Of a DNA stretch of 64,000 nt, positions 17,062 through 26,019 are shown piece by piece. The DNA is taken from assembly GCF_015840715.1 (NCBI RefSeq), contig NZ_CP060397.1:868001-932000 (forward strand), read 5' to 3'. The position numbers were made by a program, and so were the translations under genes. Each line of letters starts with the position of its first letter. Within the stretch, counting starts at the first letter, position 1. The notes under the pieces were generated by a model, which worked only from the letters and a program-made list of their open reading frames with translations, searched no databases and was not told the DNA's origin. This DNA comes from Synechococcus sp. CBW1004. Its GTDB lineage: Bacteria > Cyanobacteriota > Cyanobacteriia > PCC-6307 > Cyanobiaceae.

Positions 17062-18779
17062 GGGCTTCCTGAAAAAGTGAGAGGGAGGTCAAGCTGTCAA
17101 AGAGCCGAGCCTGAGTGAGGCGGAGACTGGCCGTTCATGTGGGGCTGAGATGAGTGCTCACACACACGAATGGTGACCCCTTGCCTGGTTGATTGCACAG
17201 GAGAAGTTGCAGCCAGGACGCAAAAAGAACAAAAAGAAGCTCCAGCAGCTTCTCGAGGTTCATCACCAGAATATTGAGTGCGATGGTTGAACCCTGGGTC
17301 ACAGCGAGCTTCTCACGTATCAGGCCCAGTCCAAAACGCCTCTTGCCTTGGCCGATCTTGCCTTCAACGGCATTCCTTTGGCGCTGGTCATCGATGAACT
17401 GCTGCTTCTCGGCAGCCACCAATTCAGGATCGTTCTTCGGCCGTCCAAGTCGCGGGCCACTCAAACGGATTCCATGGCGCTGGCAGAAAGCACGGTTCGA
17501 TCTTGTGCGGTAGATCTGGTCAGCACAAATCACCTTCGGATAGTGACCATGGCGACGCCGATAGGAAATCGCTTGACCCTTGAGGTCTTCTCCTTCGTTG
17601 TAGGGGTCATAACTCAGGCGATCGAGGAAGGTGAATCCCTCGCCGGTGACAGAGATTGAGATCTTGGCTCCGAACTCAACATTGCAACGAGCTTTCCCGC
17701 GGACAATCGGCCTGATATGTGCCTGGCAGAGGCTGACGATGCGATCTGGGATACTTCTGCTGTCTGCGTGATAGAGAATGGTCTGCTGGCGGACCAGCTC
17801 GCTGATCACCAGCAACTTCCGGTAGATATGCCGTCCGGCGGCCAGAAGGCAGCCACCACAGGCGATCAGGGCGTCAACGCTTGCCAGATTCCGCTTGAGG
17901 TGACCAAGCTGCTGTTTGATCGCTTTGCGGATCTTGCTGATCCTTGGCTTCTTCTTTTTGGCCACTGCAAGAAACTGCCGCCTCGCCTTTTTGCGGTGTG
18001 TACGCGGCTTGTGGCCAAAGCGTTCCCTGACGTGGGGATGCATCGCATCAATCAGGATCTCAGTCATCTCCCTGGCTTCATTGAGCAGGGATAGATCGGT
18101 GGGATGACGGATATCCACCGGCGCACAGGTGGCATCGATCAAGAGTGAACCCTGATTCGGCTGCTTCTGCGAGGATGGCTTTGGTTGGTCGGGAGGACTG
18201 GTCGATCCGCCACTGCTGTCGTCATCCGCTGGGCCCTGGGGATCTGATGAGCGAATCATTTTCAGGCCGCGGCGCACAATCCGTTCATTGCAGTCATTCA
18301 CAATCGCTTCTGGCAAGCGCTTGCGGAAATACACCATCATCGATGGATCAAACGGCGCCGAAGACTGGAACGCTTCCAAGCCAATGAAAAACTGGAGATA
18401 GGGGTTTTCCTTGATCTGCTCCACCAGTTCTTCATCCGTGAGCCCGAGACGGGCCTTGATGATCAAGGCACCCAGTGCCATGCGAAAGGGTTTTGCCGGT
18501 GCTCCAAAGCCCTTACAGAATTGCGCCGCGTAGTCGTCCTCCAGTTCATCCCACGGAATGAGCTCAGCCAGCTTGATCCACCGATTATCACCGGAGAGTT
18601 TGCCGCCAAACGGCAGGAAGAAGTTTTCGAACGAGAGCTGATAACGATGCTCACGCCGATACATGTGGAAACCTCCGGACCGCTTTTGGGCTCAGATCGG
18701 CCCGTTCACGCACATTTTACCGTCAGAAACTGCCGAGATCCATTGCACTGCAGTGGATCTGCCCTTATTCAGGAAGCCC
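17062..18779 (-). mobile_element. Type-C IS5-like element, copy 1, 1718 bp, flanks not matching
   Basis: The ends are GGGCTTCCTGAA inverted repeats, and the length equals copy 2 (39047-40764). The 6-bp flanks are TAGCTG on the left and CAAGCA on the right. Lack of a duplication means that one flank was replaced by a later deletion or recombination, so DNA on its two sides was not originally contiguous. Confidence 0.9.
17135..18664 (-). CDS. Type-C IS5-like transposase, copy 1
   Basis: 509 residues, complete. The motifs are FFLPFGGKLSGDNRWIKL, LLIDATCAPVDIRHPTDL, ICADQIYRTRSNRAF and NAVEGKIGQGKRRFGLGL, giving the D, D and E residues. Copy 2 differs at two noted positions (RRGLKM against RHGLKM, YRRRHG against YWRRHG). 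Confidence 0.93.
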   Translation of the reverse strand: MYRREHRYQLSFENFFLPFGGKLSGDNRWIKLAELIPWDELEDDYAAQFCKGFGAPAKPFRMALGALIIKARLGLTDEELVEQIKENPYLQFFIGLEAFQSSAPFDPSMMVYFRKRLPEAIVNDCNERIVRRGLKMIRSSDPQGPADDDSSGGSTSPPDQPKPSSQKQPNQGSLLIDATCAPVDIRHPTDLSLLNEAREMTEILIDAMHPHVRERFGHKPRTHRKKARRQFLAVAKKKKPRISKIRKAIKQQLGHLKRNLASVDALIACGGCLLAAGRHIYRKLLVISELVRQQTILYHADSRSIPDRIVSLCQAHIRPIVRGKARCNVEFGAKISISVTGEGFTFLDRLSYDPYNEGEDLKGQAISYRRRHGHYPKVICADQIYRTRSNRAFCQRHGIRLSGPRLGRPKNDPELVAAEKQQFIDDQRQRNAVEGKIGQGKRRFGLGLIREKLAVTQGSTIALNILVMNLEKLLELLFVLFASWLQLLLCNQPGKGSPFVCVSTHLSPT

Positions 18780-18830
18780 CAAGCAGGTGATGGCACTGCC
18801 GGCGTGCATTCGGGACTGTAATTGTCAGGT

Positions 18831-18941
18831 GGGCACCTCGAAAAATGGGCATTGCCGCGACGATCGGCCAAGGTCGACGCAGGCCAGGATATGAGTCTCA
18901 GTCGGTGCTGCCAGGGAAAACTGGTATTTTTCGAGGTGCCC
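18831..18941. mobile_element. 111-bp MITE-like element with 16-bp inverted repeats
   Basis: GGGCACCTCGAAAAAT at 18831-18846 is exactly inverted at 18926-18941. Both sides carry AGGT (18827-18830, 18942-18945). It has no coding capacity. It ends 10 bases from the stop codon of the glycosyltransferase gene and marks one edge of the low-GC gene cluster. A parent transposase is not in the window. Confidence 0.75.
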
Positions 18942-18950
18942 AGGTGCCAA

Positions 18951-20180
18951 TCACAGCATCTTGGTGATTGTCTCCACAGCATTGTAGACAGATACGACGC
19001 GGCTCATCGCCGCGCACCTGGCCTTGAGCGCTTCATCATGAAGGGCGCGGAGGATCGCAGTCTCCAGATCGTGAAGCTTTGGCGCCGCAATAGCCACGCC
19101 TGCCGCCACCAGCCTGGCAGCGTTGTCAAACTGGTCGAAATCCAGCGGATGGACCACCGCTGGGATGCCGTGTTTCAAACAGTGGTTCATCACACCAGAA
19201 CCCGCATGATGCACGACGAGGTCGTAGCGCGGCAGATAGTCCAAGTAGGACACAAAGGCATACTCGTGAAAGTTGCCCTCCTGCCGCGCGAAAGCTGCCA
19301 CCGAGTTGCCGTGTGTGAAATGAAACACGATCCCCGGATGAAGCACTGCCATGCTGCGGATCGCATTTCTCATCCCGTCCTTTGCATGCATCAGATGCGT
19401 TCCGATGCTGATGAGAACACAAGGCCTGCCATCGTCGCGAAAAGCCGGCAGGGGGCCTTTATATGGTGGTATGTAAAGAACTGGACCCACGAACTGGACA
19501 GCTTTCGGCCAGGTGCAGTCAAACTCAATCTCCTTCGCACCGAGGGCGAGGATGCAGTGCGGTGAATAAACCGCCTCACTGCCATCGGAACGATAGATGC
19601 CGCAAAAGCCGATCCTTTGGAAAACACGCCAGAATAGTAACCAAATAATGTGCTTAAACCCCTTCGTCGTCCACCGCATTGCGACATGCATCAACCGCTG
19701 CAATGCCGTTCGGGCAGGTCTCTGCCCGTTGAAATATGCAGGTGGTCCATTAGGAGTTTCGATCACGCTGGGTGATGCCGTCACCGTCCACCAAGGAATG
19801 CCATGACGAATCGCCGTGAATCCGGCGACAGGTACGACAAAGTCTGCAATGACAAGATCCGGTTTCTCTTCCCGATAGATCCTCTCAAGCTCCTCCTGAA
19901 GCCTCCCCATCAGCCCCACATTTTCGGTCAACTGACCATAGAGCCGCAGCGGATTATTTTTCACTGCATGACCGGGTTCACTGATCCCTATCACAACATG
20001 CTCGTGCGCCGCCATGATCTCACGGGCCCGCAAATTGGCTTTTTCTGCGGCCTTCACACCCTTTGGTGTGCTTAGAACGAGCACATCTGCCACGCTGGCA
20101 ATTCCCTTCCCTATGCCCAACAGCGGATTCAAGTGTCCGCTAAATGGCGGGCCGATTAGTAGGATTTTTTTCCTCCTCAT
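18951..20180 (-). CDS. GT1-type glycosyltransferase (UGT/MGT-like)
   Basis: 409 residues. The N-terminal GPPFSGHLNPLLGIGKGIA is the acceptor-side start of GT-B enzymes such as macrolide and sterol glycosyltransferases. The C-terminal donor motif is at about 324-350 (HHAGSGVMNHCLKHGIPAVV then HPLDFDQFDNA). It would transfer a nucleotide-sugar residue to a lipophilic acceptor in the cytoplasm. It is the last gene of a seven-gene operon; its ATG overlaps the previous stop by 4 bases. Confidence 0.88.
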   Translation of the reverse strand: MRRKKILLIGPPFSGHLNPLLGIGKGIASVADVLVLSTPKGVKAAEKANLRAREIMAAHEHVVIGISEPGHAVKNNPLRLYGQLTENVGLMGRLQEELERIYREEKPDLVIADFVVPVAGFTAIRHGIPWWTVTASPSVIETPNGPPAYFNGQRPARTALQRLMHVAMRWTTKGFKHIIWLLFWRVFQRIGFCGIYRSDGSEAVYSPHCILALGAKEIEFDCTWPKAVQFVGPVLYIPPYKGPLPAFRDDGRPCVLISIGTHLMHAKDGMRNAIRSMAVLHPGIVFHFTHGNSVAAFARQEGNFHEYAFVSYLDYLPRYDLVVHHAGSGVMNHCLKHGIPAVVHPLDFDQFDNAARLVAAGVAIAAPKLHDLETAILRALHDEALKARCAAMSRVVSVYNAVETITKML

Positions 20181-20734
20181 GGCAGCACAACGCTTCGGTA
20201 GAATGCCTCAAATAATCGTAGTGTCTCCACCTTCTCCAGGTAGTCCATGTGTGCGCAATCAATGCGTGCATCCACCTCACGGTGAAACGTTTGTGAAATG
20301 AGATCCAAGTCTCCTTGCACCAGAAAGTATGACGCAACATCCGGCTGACGCCTTGAAACCGGACCATACGCAAATACATGTAGCCTCCTCCGCGTCTCTA
20401 CCGGTAGCTTGAGGTTGTTAAGCAACTCCAAACCACAACTTCCTGCCAGAAGAATGACCGCGTCTATTCCTTCAAGTCTTACCACTACCTCGGTGCGGTG
20501 CTTTGCGCGAAAAGTCGCAGTCTGCGAGCAGAGATATTGGCTGACGTTGTTGATACTTGCAGAAAGGAGTTGTAATCGCTCGGGGAACGGAAAGGTCTCC
20601 TTCCATGGAAAATTGTAGCGCAACCAGTTGGCCTGCGGTACGATGCTGAGGCGCTGAAATGCCCTCTGCTGCTGTGATAGACCAGTGCATCCCCGCACAC
20701 TATGTCCGGTGATGAAGCCAACGATATGATTCAT
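20177..20734 (-). CDS. Probable small alpha/beta-hydrolase-fold protein
   Basis: 185 residues. I do not recognise the family. The order of elements fits an alpha/beta hydrolase: VILLAGSCGLELL as nucleophile elbow (Ser99 in A-G-S-C-G), FLVQGDLDLIS with an acid at 142 or 144, and DCAHMDYLE with His162. ATGA overlaps on both sides show tight coupling to the two glycosyltransferases. A lipase, thioesterase or decarboxylase-like role in the pathway is possible, and the AGSCG elbow is unusual. The call is inference. Confidence 0.5.
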   Translation of the reverse strand: MNHIVGFITGHSVRGCTGLSQQQRAFQRLSIVPQANWLRYNFPWKETFPFPERLQLLSASINNVSQYLCSQTATFRAKHRTEVVVRLEGIDAVILLAGSCGLELLNNLKLPVETRRRLHVFAYGPVSRRQPDVASYFLVQGDLDLISQTFHREVDARIDCAHMDYLEKVETLRLFEAFYRSVVLP

Positions 20735-22008
20735 ACCGCCGAGAAGTCATTCGTGTCACGCACCCAATAGCGCCGCATCCGCCAACTAATCGTCCGGCTA
20801 AAGAGAGCATGGCTGAGGTGCAACGGTTGGATGAGTTCGGAGAACAGAGACATTAGAGGTTGGTGCCGGCTCACGCAAAAAAACATTCTCTGGATTGACG
20901 CTAGGGACGATCTGCGAAGCAACATCACTATGAGCAGTAGGCAAGAGGTGGGTTCCCCCCTGATCCACATCAAGGTCAACAACGCCAGTGACGAAAGCAG
21001 CACAGTAATCAATGGCGAACGCAAGCTGCTAACCAAGATGAAATAGAAGCAAAGGATGATCAACAGGATCTGCCAGCTAACCACAGCCAAAAGCAAGAAG
21101 CTAAAACCAAGCAACATTGGTGGCAGCCCATGTAGCACAAAGATGAGTAACTGAACAGGAATGCTTTGCCCTTTCAGTAATAACAGCGTGAAAACATTCC
21201 AACGATGCATCATTTGAAAGTAATGCTTCATATCTCGCACTCCCGTCTGCACATATAGCGGTGCTTGTGACTGGTTGATGCTGCCTCCAAGCTTCAAAAC
21301 GAGAGTAGCAAGCGCAAAATCGTCAGTTAGCTCATGCAGGATGGGATGGAAGTGCTGAATCCGATCCAGTTCCTCTCTCCGCATCACGTAACCCATACCA
21401 TTTAATGTGAAAGGAGACAGCAAACGCGATGTGCCGAGGTATGTGAAGATGGAGTTATTGTTCACGAACTGCCCCAGCAGACATGAGGCGAGATTTTGGC
21501 CATTCTGATAACACGGCAACCCTGTTGCGACGGTCGACGTCCTTGCGGCTTCAACGAGCGCTGAGGCGCTAGCGGCAGACAAGCTCGTGTCATCATCAAT
21601 TACCGCAAAAAAAGGTGTCTGAACGAGACGAGAAGCGATCTGGAGCTTCCATAACTTTGGGTTTGTCGCGTCTGGGCAGGGCGGACAAAGTACAACTCTG
21701 ATTTGTGGCCGCTTCTGCTTGCCAGCAATGCGCAGTGCCTCCGCATCATCTTCATCGATAAGCCAGAGGAAGTTCTGTCCGGGCAAATTGTCGAGATTTG
21801 CCTCTAGACGCGACTCCAGCAGCGGATCACCACTCAAAATCGCCTGATTGATGGTGAGCGTTCCCTCTGGTAACGACTCCAAGGGCAAGGGCGGCTTCGA
21901 ATTGGCATAAGACAATGCCAGCCATCGACGCCAAATAAGAGAGACAGTATAAAGAAGCAGGATAATAAGTAGAGACATGGTCATGATTAGAGTTGATGCT
22001 TTTGCCAT
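20731..22008 (-). CDS. Membrane glycosyltransferase, GT2/GT21 ceramide-glucosyltransferase-like
   Basis: 425 residues. There is an N-terminal membrane helix (about 8-26). The catalytic domain has FFAVIDDDTSL (DxD, about 138-140), LTDDFALA (about 228-234) and YFQMMHRW, matching the (Q/R)xxRW motif (265-270) of processive and ceramide glycosyltransferases. Several C-terminal membrane helices follow (about 280-345). It probably glycosylates a membrane lipid. It overlaps the upstream gene by 22 bases. Confidence 0.85.
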   Translation of the reverse strand: MAKASTLIMTMSLLIILLLYTVSLIWRRWLALSYANSKPPLPLESLPEGTLTINQAILSGDPLLESRLEANLDNLPGQNFLWLIDEDDAEALRIAGKQKRPQIRVVLCPPCPDATNPKLWKLQIASRLVQTPFFAVIDDDTSLSAASASALVEAARTSTVATGLPCYQNGQNLASCLLGQFVNNNSIFTYLGTSRLLSPFTLNGMGYVMRREELDRIQHFHPILHELTDDFALATLVLKLGGSINQSQAPLYVQTGVRDMKHYFQMMHRWNVFTLLLLKGQSIPVQLLIFVLHGLPPMLLGFSFLLLAVVSWQILLIILCFYFILVSSLRSPLITVLLSSLALLTLMWIRGEPTSCLLLIVMLLRRSSLASIQRMFFCVSRHQPLMSLFSELIQPLHLSHALFSRTISWRMRRYWVRDTNDFSAV

Positions 22009-22943
22009 TCCACAAATCGCCTGACACCCTCCTCAAGGCTCACGCTTGGAGGCCCAAGCACACGAAGGCATTGACTAGCATCAAAGGTCTTGGTGCTGCT
22101 TAGCACCTCGACCCCGAAACGCGTGATCGGCGGCTCCCGCCAGGGCATCAACAGACCAAAGATCTTCTCCAGCAGCCACGCCACACGCATGGCCTTTGCC
22201 CTAGGAATGGCCCTTGTGACAGCGGGCAGATCGAGGCGTGCAAACACATCAGCAATGAAGGACTGTATCTCCACTGGCTGATGATTGGTAAGGTTAAAGT
22301 CCCCTGTCACTGCCGGATTCAGCGCGGCAGCCAGCATGTAGTCACACAGTGTATCGATGTAGATCAAATCACCGACGGCAGGTGGACCAGGCCGAGTGAT
22401 CGAAATCATGCGCCCCTGCTGCGCGGCCCTGAGCAACCGTGGAAAAAGCACGGTGTCCCGCGGACCGAACACTGCGCGGGGCCTCAGCACACAGCAATCA
22501 CCGGAATAGGCGCACGCGACCCGCTCGCCTTCGAATTTCGTTTGCGCATACGCATTCACAAACGTCGGGCCAATTGGCGAGTACTCCGTGAGCCCGAACT
22601 GGTCGCCCTTTCGATAGAACACAGAGCTGGAAGAAATGTAGATCAGCTTGCGCACCCTTTGCATTTCGCAAAACTCGACCACATGTTTCGTGGCTAGTAC
22701 GTTCTGCTGCCGATACTGTTTTAAACTCCCCCAGGGTGACGAACGTGCAGCCGCATGGATCACCACATCCGGCGACCAGTCAAGCCGCAGCGGCTTCGTC
22801 AGGTCCATACGGATGTAGTCAGGCAAATCCATCGGGCGACGTCCTAGGCCGCGAATTTCCACATCCTCACGTTTCTCATGCTGCATGCAGAAGGAACTTC
22901 CGACAAAGCCAGATGCACCGGTGATGAGGATTCTTGTTTTCAT
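21987..22943 (-). CDS. NAD(P)-dependent epimerase/dehydratase-like reductase
   Basis: 318 residues. The Rossmann motif GASGFVG is at 9-15, a Ser cluster ISSSSVF at about 103-109, and the catalytic YAQTK at 132-136, with a typical GDLIYIDTLCDYM later. This is the extended short-chain-dehydrogenase class that includes OleD-type 3-hydroxy-acid reductases and sugar epimerases. Because the operon begins with a KAS III, reduction of a beta-keto acid or ketone is as likely as a sugar role. The start ATG overlaps the previous TGA (ATGA). Confidence 0.85.
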   Translation of the reverse strand: MKTRILITGASGFVGSSFCMQHEKREDVEIRGLGRRPMDLPDYIRMDLTKPLRLDWSPDVVIHAAARSSPWGSLKQYRQQNVLATKHVVEFCEMQRVRKLIYISSSSVFYRKGDQFGLTEYSPIGPTFVNAYAQTKFEGERVACAYSGDCCVLRPRAVFGPRDTVLFPRLLRAAQQGRMISITRPGPPAVGDLIYIDTLCDYMLAAALNPAVTGDFNLTNHQPVEIQSFIADVFARLDLPAVTRAIPRAKAMRVAWLLEKIFGLLMPWREPPITRFGVEVLSSTKTFDASQCLRVLGPPSVSLEEGVRRFVEWQKHQL

Positions 22944-24166
22944 ACTGGCTTCGTGATGCAGCAAATACGTTTCTCTTTCTCTGACAGTGGCTGAGCACTC
23001 CAGGGCTGAAAATCAAACGTGGGTCGTTCTAGTCGTAAACTATCGATGAGCGACTCAAGTGACGACTGCACAGCATTACTATTCCCATTAAGCAGTTGGA
23101 CTTGCCAGCGCTGACCGTGCTGCTCAATGCGGTAACGCTCTACTGGATGCGTGTAGAGCACTTGCCGCAGCACATCGGGAAATACCGGTGAGAGGGCGCC
23201 GCTGGCATCCTGCAACCACAAAACCTCCTCGGCGCGGCCTTCAATTTGCTTCAGCGTCATCGTCTTACGTCCGCACGGACACGGCGTAGGGTCGAGCCGT
23301 AAAATGTCATCTAGTCTATGACGCACGAACCACTGTGTCTCTCGCGAGAAATCTGTAATGAGCGGATGAAAGCGCTCGTGCTCGTCATCCAGCCACTGGG
23401 GCTCGATATCCAACGATTCTTCGTTCAAATGTATACGACCCTTTGAGCATGTGCAGCCGAGAAATCCCTCCGCAGCTTGGTAAATCTGTCCAACGGCTAC
23501 GCCGAAGGCCTCTTCAATCGCCGCACTGTCCTTCTCATCCAGTACTTCCGCTACGGAGATGACCTGCTTAGGCCGTACGCGTGCGCTCCGAGCCAGTTCG
23601 GCCAATACTGTCGCCGGAGCAACCAGCACATGGGGCCGATAGTTGTTGAGCCGGCCAACCAGTTCATTGATGGGCTGAGTGAGATCAAAGTACTCAAGCT
23701 CCACTCGGAAGCTTGAAAGTGTGCCATATAAATTGCTGTTAGCACGCAGAAAAAATGCGATGCGTAACGGCTTGGCGAAGACGTTGCAGATTTGTAACAA
23801 TGAGCTCGTGTTTAACATCCGCGCCAGCATCTGCCCCGCCCAGCGGCAGCGGTCCGCGCGCCCAACCAGAAAAACCAGCCGTGCACCCGAAGTGCCAGAT
23901 GACAATCCCACCGTGACGCCGCCCGGAAGTTCGGGCTTGAAATTACGCTCACACTCCGCCCTCAGTGCCACCGCCGTGGCCTGCTCTAGGGTGATCCCAT
24001 GGCGGTTCAGCGATGAGAAATGCTCGAGATAGGAACTTTTCGTCATCACGTCTGCAAAATGCGGTGCTTTGGCTAGAAAACGCCGCAACCGTTTCTCTCG
24101 ATTCCGCGGCGCACGCAACCAGCGTGTGCTGATGAAGTGCCAAAGTATAAGGAAACGTTCAACCAC
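22940..24166 (-). CDS. Adenylate-forming enzyme related to PaaK/coenzyme F390 synthetase
   Basis: 408 residues from the GTG at 24166, chosen because GGAGG lies 7 bases upstream. An in-frame ATG at 24190 would overlap the previous gene more. The motifs are GLSSGTSGARLVF (SSGTSG at 89-94, ATP loop), IYQAAEGFLGCTC, ITDFSRETQWFVRHRLDD and a PaaK-like CPCGR (296-300). Such enzymes activate carboxylates as acyl-adenylates. No CoA-binding or carrier domain is evident. The substrate is probably the acid made by the KAS III and reductase. Confidence 0.82.
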   Translation of the reverse strand: MVERFLILWHFISTRWLRAPRNREKRLRRFLAKAPHFADVMTKSSYLEHFSSLNRHGITLEQATAVALRAECERNFKPELPGGVTVGLSSGTSGARLVFLVGRADRCRWAGQMLARMLNTSSLLQICNVFAKPLRIAFFLRANSNLYGTLSSFRVELEYFDLTQPINELVGRLNNYRPHVLVAPATVLAELARSARVRPKQVISVAEVLDEKDSAAIEEAFGVAVGQIYQAAEGFLGCTCSKGRIHLNEESLDIEPQWLDDEHERFHPLITDFSRETQWFVRHRLDDILRLDPTPCPCGRKTMTLKQIEGRAEEVLWLQDASGALSPVFPDVLRQVLYTHPVERYRIEQHGQRWQVQLLNGNSNAVQSSLESLIDSLRLERPTFDFQPWSAQPLSEKEKRICCITKPV

Positions 24167-25028
24167 GCTGGATCCTCCGGCTGCCCCCATATTGACGCCA
24201 AGTCGTGGTGCAGTGTGACGGAATGACCAGCGGCGCATGTGGTGAAAGATACAGGGCACGCAGTTTTGCGAAGGTGGCGTCGTAGGCCTCGCCATCATCA
24301 AAAACTAGATATGCCAGCGGTGAGGGCTTCTTGCCGCGAATCAGACCTTCGATTTTCCAGCAGGAATCCCCAATGAGGAAAATCGGCTTATCCGCATAAA
24401 AAGCCAGGCCGAGCTGGGAAGCCGTATGCCCCGGCAGATCAACTCCGAGCAAACTGCCATCGTGCAGCAAATCGTGCATCGCTTCAAAGGGTTTCCACGC
24501 GTCTGGCAGAGGTATGAGTGGCATCATCTCGGCATATTGGAGGCGCTTTTCCATATCTTGCGGCAGCAACTCGCGCATGTAAGCTCGACGCAGGCGTCCT
24601 AGGCGGTTTTTTTGCTTACACAGCGTATGTTCGGAGCGGGTGGCGATGAAACTTGCCTTCGGAAAGTCACGTAGCCCCGCCACGTGATCTGCATGGAAGT
24701 GCGAAATGATGATCGTCTCAATATCTGAGGCGCGGATGCCGCGCGATTCAAGTTGTGCGAGCAGTTCCTCCTCTGGCGGTGGCAGCGTCACCGGAGTGAT
24801 CATGCGATAGAGACACTCTGGAAAGCGTTTCGTGGCTTCGTGGAAGTGCCGCGAGTAGCCTGTGTCGTAAAGCATTAGCCCGCGCTGTGGATGCTCGATG
24901 AGCCCGACCAGCGCGGGAAAATCGATTGCACGCCGACCACCACTCCTGAGTGCCATGCACTCTGGGTGTTGGCAATGGCCGACCTTTAACAGATCAAACT
25001 TTACGCGGATGGCAAACGGTTTGTTCAT
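24159..25028 (-). CDS. Metallo-beta-lactamase-fold hydrolase
   Basis: 289 residues. The zinc-site motif SHFHADH is at 109-115, with further ligands at His201 (LPGHTASQLG) and Asp221 (FLIGDSCW) and a final PSHC. The pattern resembles N-acyl-homoserine lactonases and related lactone hydrolases. In the operon it could open a beta-lactone or cut a thioester. It starts 1 base after the KAS III stop and overlaps the next gene. Confidence 0.85.
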   Translation of the reverse strand: MNKPFAIRVKFDLLKVGHCQHPECMALRSGGRRAIDFPALVGLIEHPQRGLMLYDTGYSRHFHEATKRFPECLYRMITPVTLPPPEEELLAQLESRGIRASDIETIIISHFHADHVAGLRDFPKASFIATRSEHTLCKQKNRLGRLRRAYMRELLPQDMEKRLQYAEMMPLIPLPDAWKPFEAMHDLLHDGSLLGVDLPGHTASQLGLAFYADKPIFLIGDSCWKIEGLIRGKKPSPLAYLVFDDGEAYDATFAKLRALYLSPHAPLVIPSHCTTTWRQYGGSRRIQRG

Positions 25029-25029
25029 C

Positions 25030-26019
25030 TCAGTAGGTGAAAACAATACCGCCGATGGAGACCCCCGCGCCCGTGCCGAGCAACAGCGCTTTTTGCCCCC
25101 GCTGCAAACCATACAAGTGAATCCCAAAATGCAGCGCCGTGGGTAGTGACGCTCCAACTTGGTTGCCAAACTCCCCGAACACATCGACCATGCGCCCGTC
25201 ATCAAAGCCGAGTAACTTCGCAACATGATCCAGTGCCTGACGGCTCGCTTGATGCGGGATCATCAGCGCCAAGTCCGAGCTCTTCACACCGGCCTCTGCC
25301 AGCAGGGTCTCGACGAATCCAGGCAGCTCCCGCGCTGCCAGCGCATAGAGCTGCCGGCCTCGCATTTCAAACAATGCTTCAGAGTGCTCCGGACAGCCGC
25401 GCCGGTGATAACGCGACCCACCGGAGCGAATCTGGCAAAACTCCACACCCTCTGGCAGCGTTACGCTGCGCACAGCATGAATGCGGGACGTGCCGTCCCC
25501 ACGGCGCAGCACCACCGCCGCCGCACCATCACCAAAGATTCCGTTCTCACGAAGATTTGTGTAAGTCGTCGTGAAGGTCGAGATATCTGCCGAAACGATC
25601 ACCACGTTCGCATAGCGCCCTGTCGAGATGGCGTTGCTCATGAGGTCTAGCGCCTGCAAAAAGGACAAGCAGCTTGCCCCCACGTCTAGTGTCGACACAC
25701 GGTGCGTGAATTCCTTCAACTCAGCGAGAACCATTGCCGCGTTGTAAGGCAGGGCTTGATCCATCGTGGCCGAGGCGCAGACGAGGCAGTCAAGTTCGCT
25801 CCAGCCCATGCCCGCATCCGCCAAGGCCGAACCAACAGCCTGCGCTGCGAGCTGCGCGGCCGTTTCAAGCACAGCCGTATGTCGCTTTGCGACTCCTGTA
25901 ACACGCAATACCTCTCCCGTGGGCAAGCCCAGCTCCGCATCCAGTTCAGCTGCTGTCAGCACTCTCTCGGGTAGGGCAACTCCTGTTCCGGCGATGCGAA
26001 CTAGGTATTCAGAATTCAT
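25030..26019 (-). CDS. Beta-ketoacyl synthase III family protein (FabH/OleA-like)
   Basis: 329 residues from the ATG at 26019. The catalytic triad is visible: Cys117 in DVGASCLSF, His256 in LMIPHQASRQALDH and Asn286 in FGEFGNQVGASLP, and the C-terminus reads GTGAGVSIGGIVF. KAS III enzymes make C-C bonds by Claisen condensation of acyl thioesters. As the first gene of a glycosyltransferase operon it is unlikely to be the housekeeping FabH and more likely a specialised OleA-like or natural-product enzyme. The open frame continues 14 codons upstream without a better start. Confidence 0.88.
   Translation of the reverse strand: MNSEYLVRIAGTGVALPERVLTAAELDAELGLPTGEVLRVTGVAKRHTAVLETAAQLAAQAVGSALADAGMGWSELDCLVCASATMDQALPYNAAMVLAELKEFTHRVSTLDVGASCLSFLQALDLMSNAISTGRYANVVIVSADISTFTTTYTNLRENGIFGDGAAAVVLRRGDGTSRIHAVRSVTLPEGVEFCQIRSGGSRYHRRGCPEHSEALFEMRGRQLYALAARELPGFVETLLAEAGVKSSDLALMIPHQASRQALDHVAKLLGFDDGRMVDVFGEFGNQVGASLPTALHFGIHLYGLQRGQKALLLGTGAGVSIGGIVFTY

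Noticed and set aside
25146-25650. Long plus-strand frames opposite the KAS III gene
   Set aside because: They are antisense shadows with Arg/His/Pro-rich composition and no domains.
18951-26019. The operon as a standard OleABCD hydrocarbon pathway
   Set aside because: The adenylating enzyme is PaaK/F390-like rather than OleC-like, and MBL and two glycosyltransferase genes are added.
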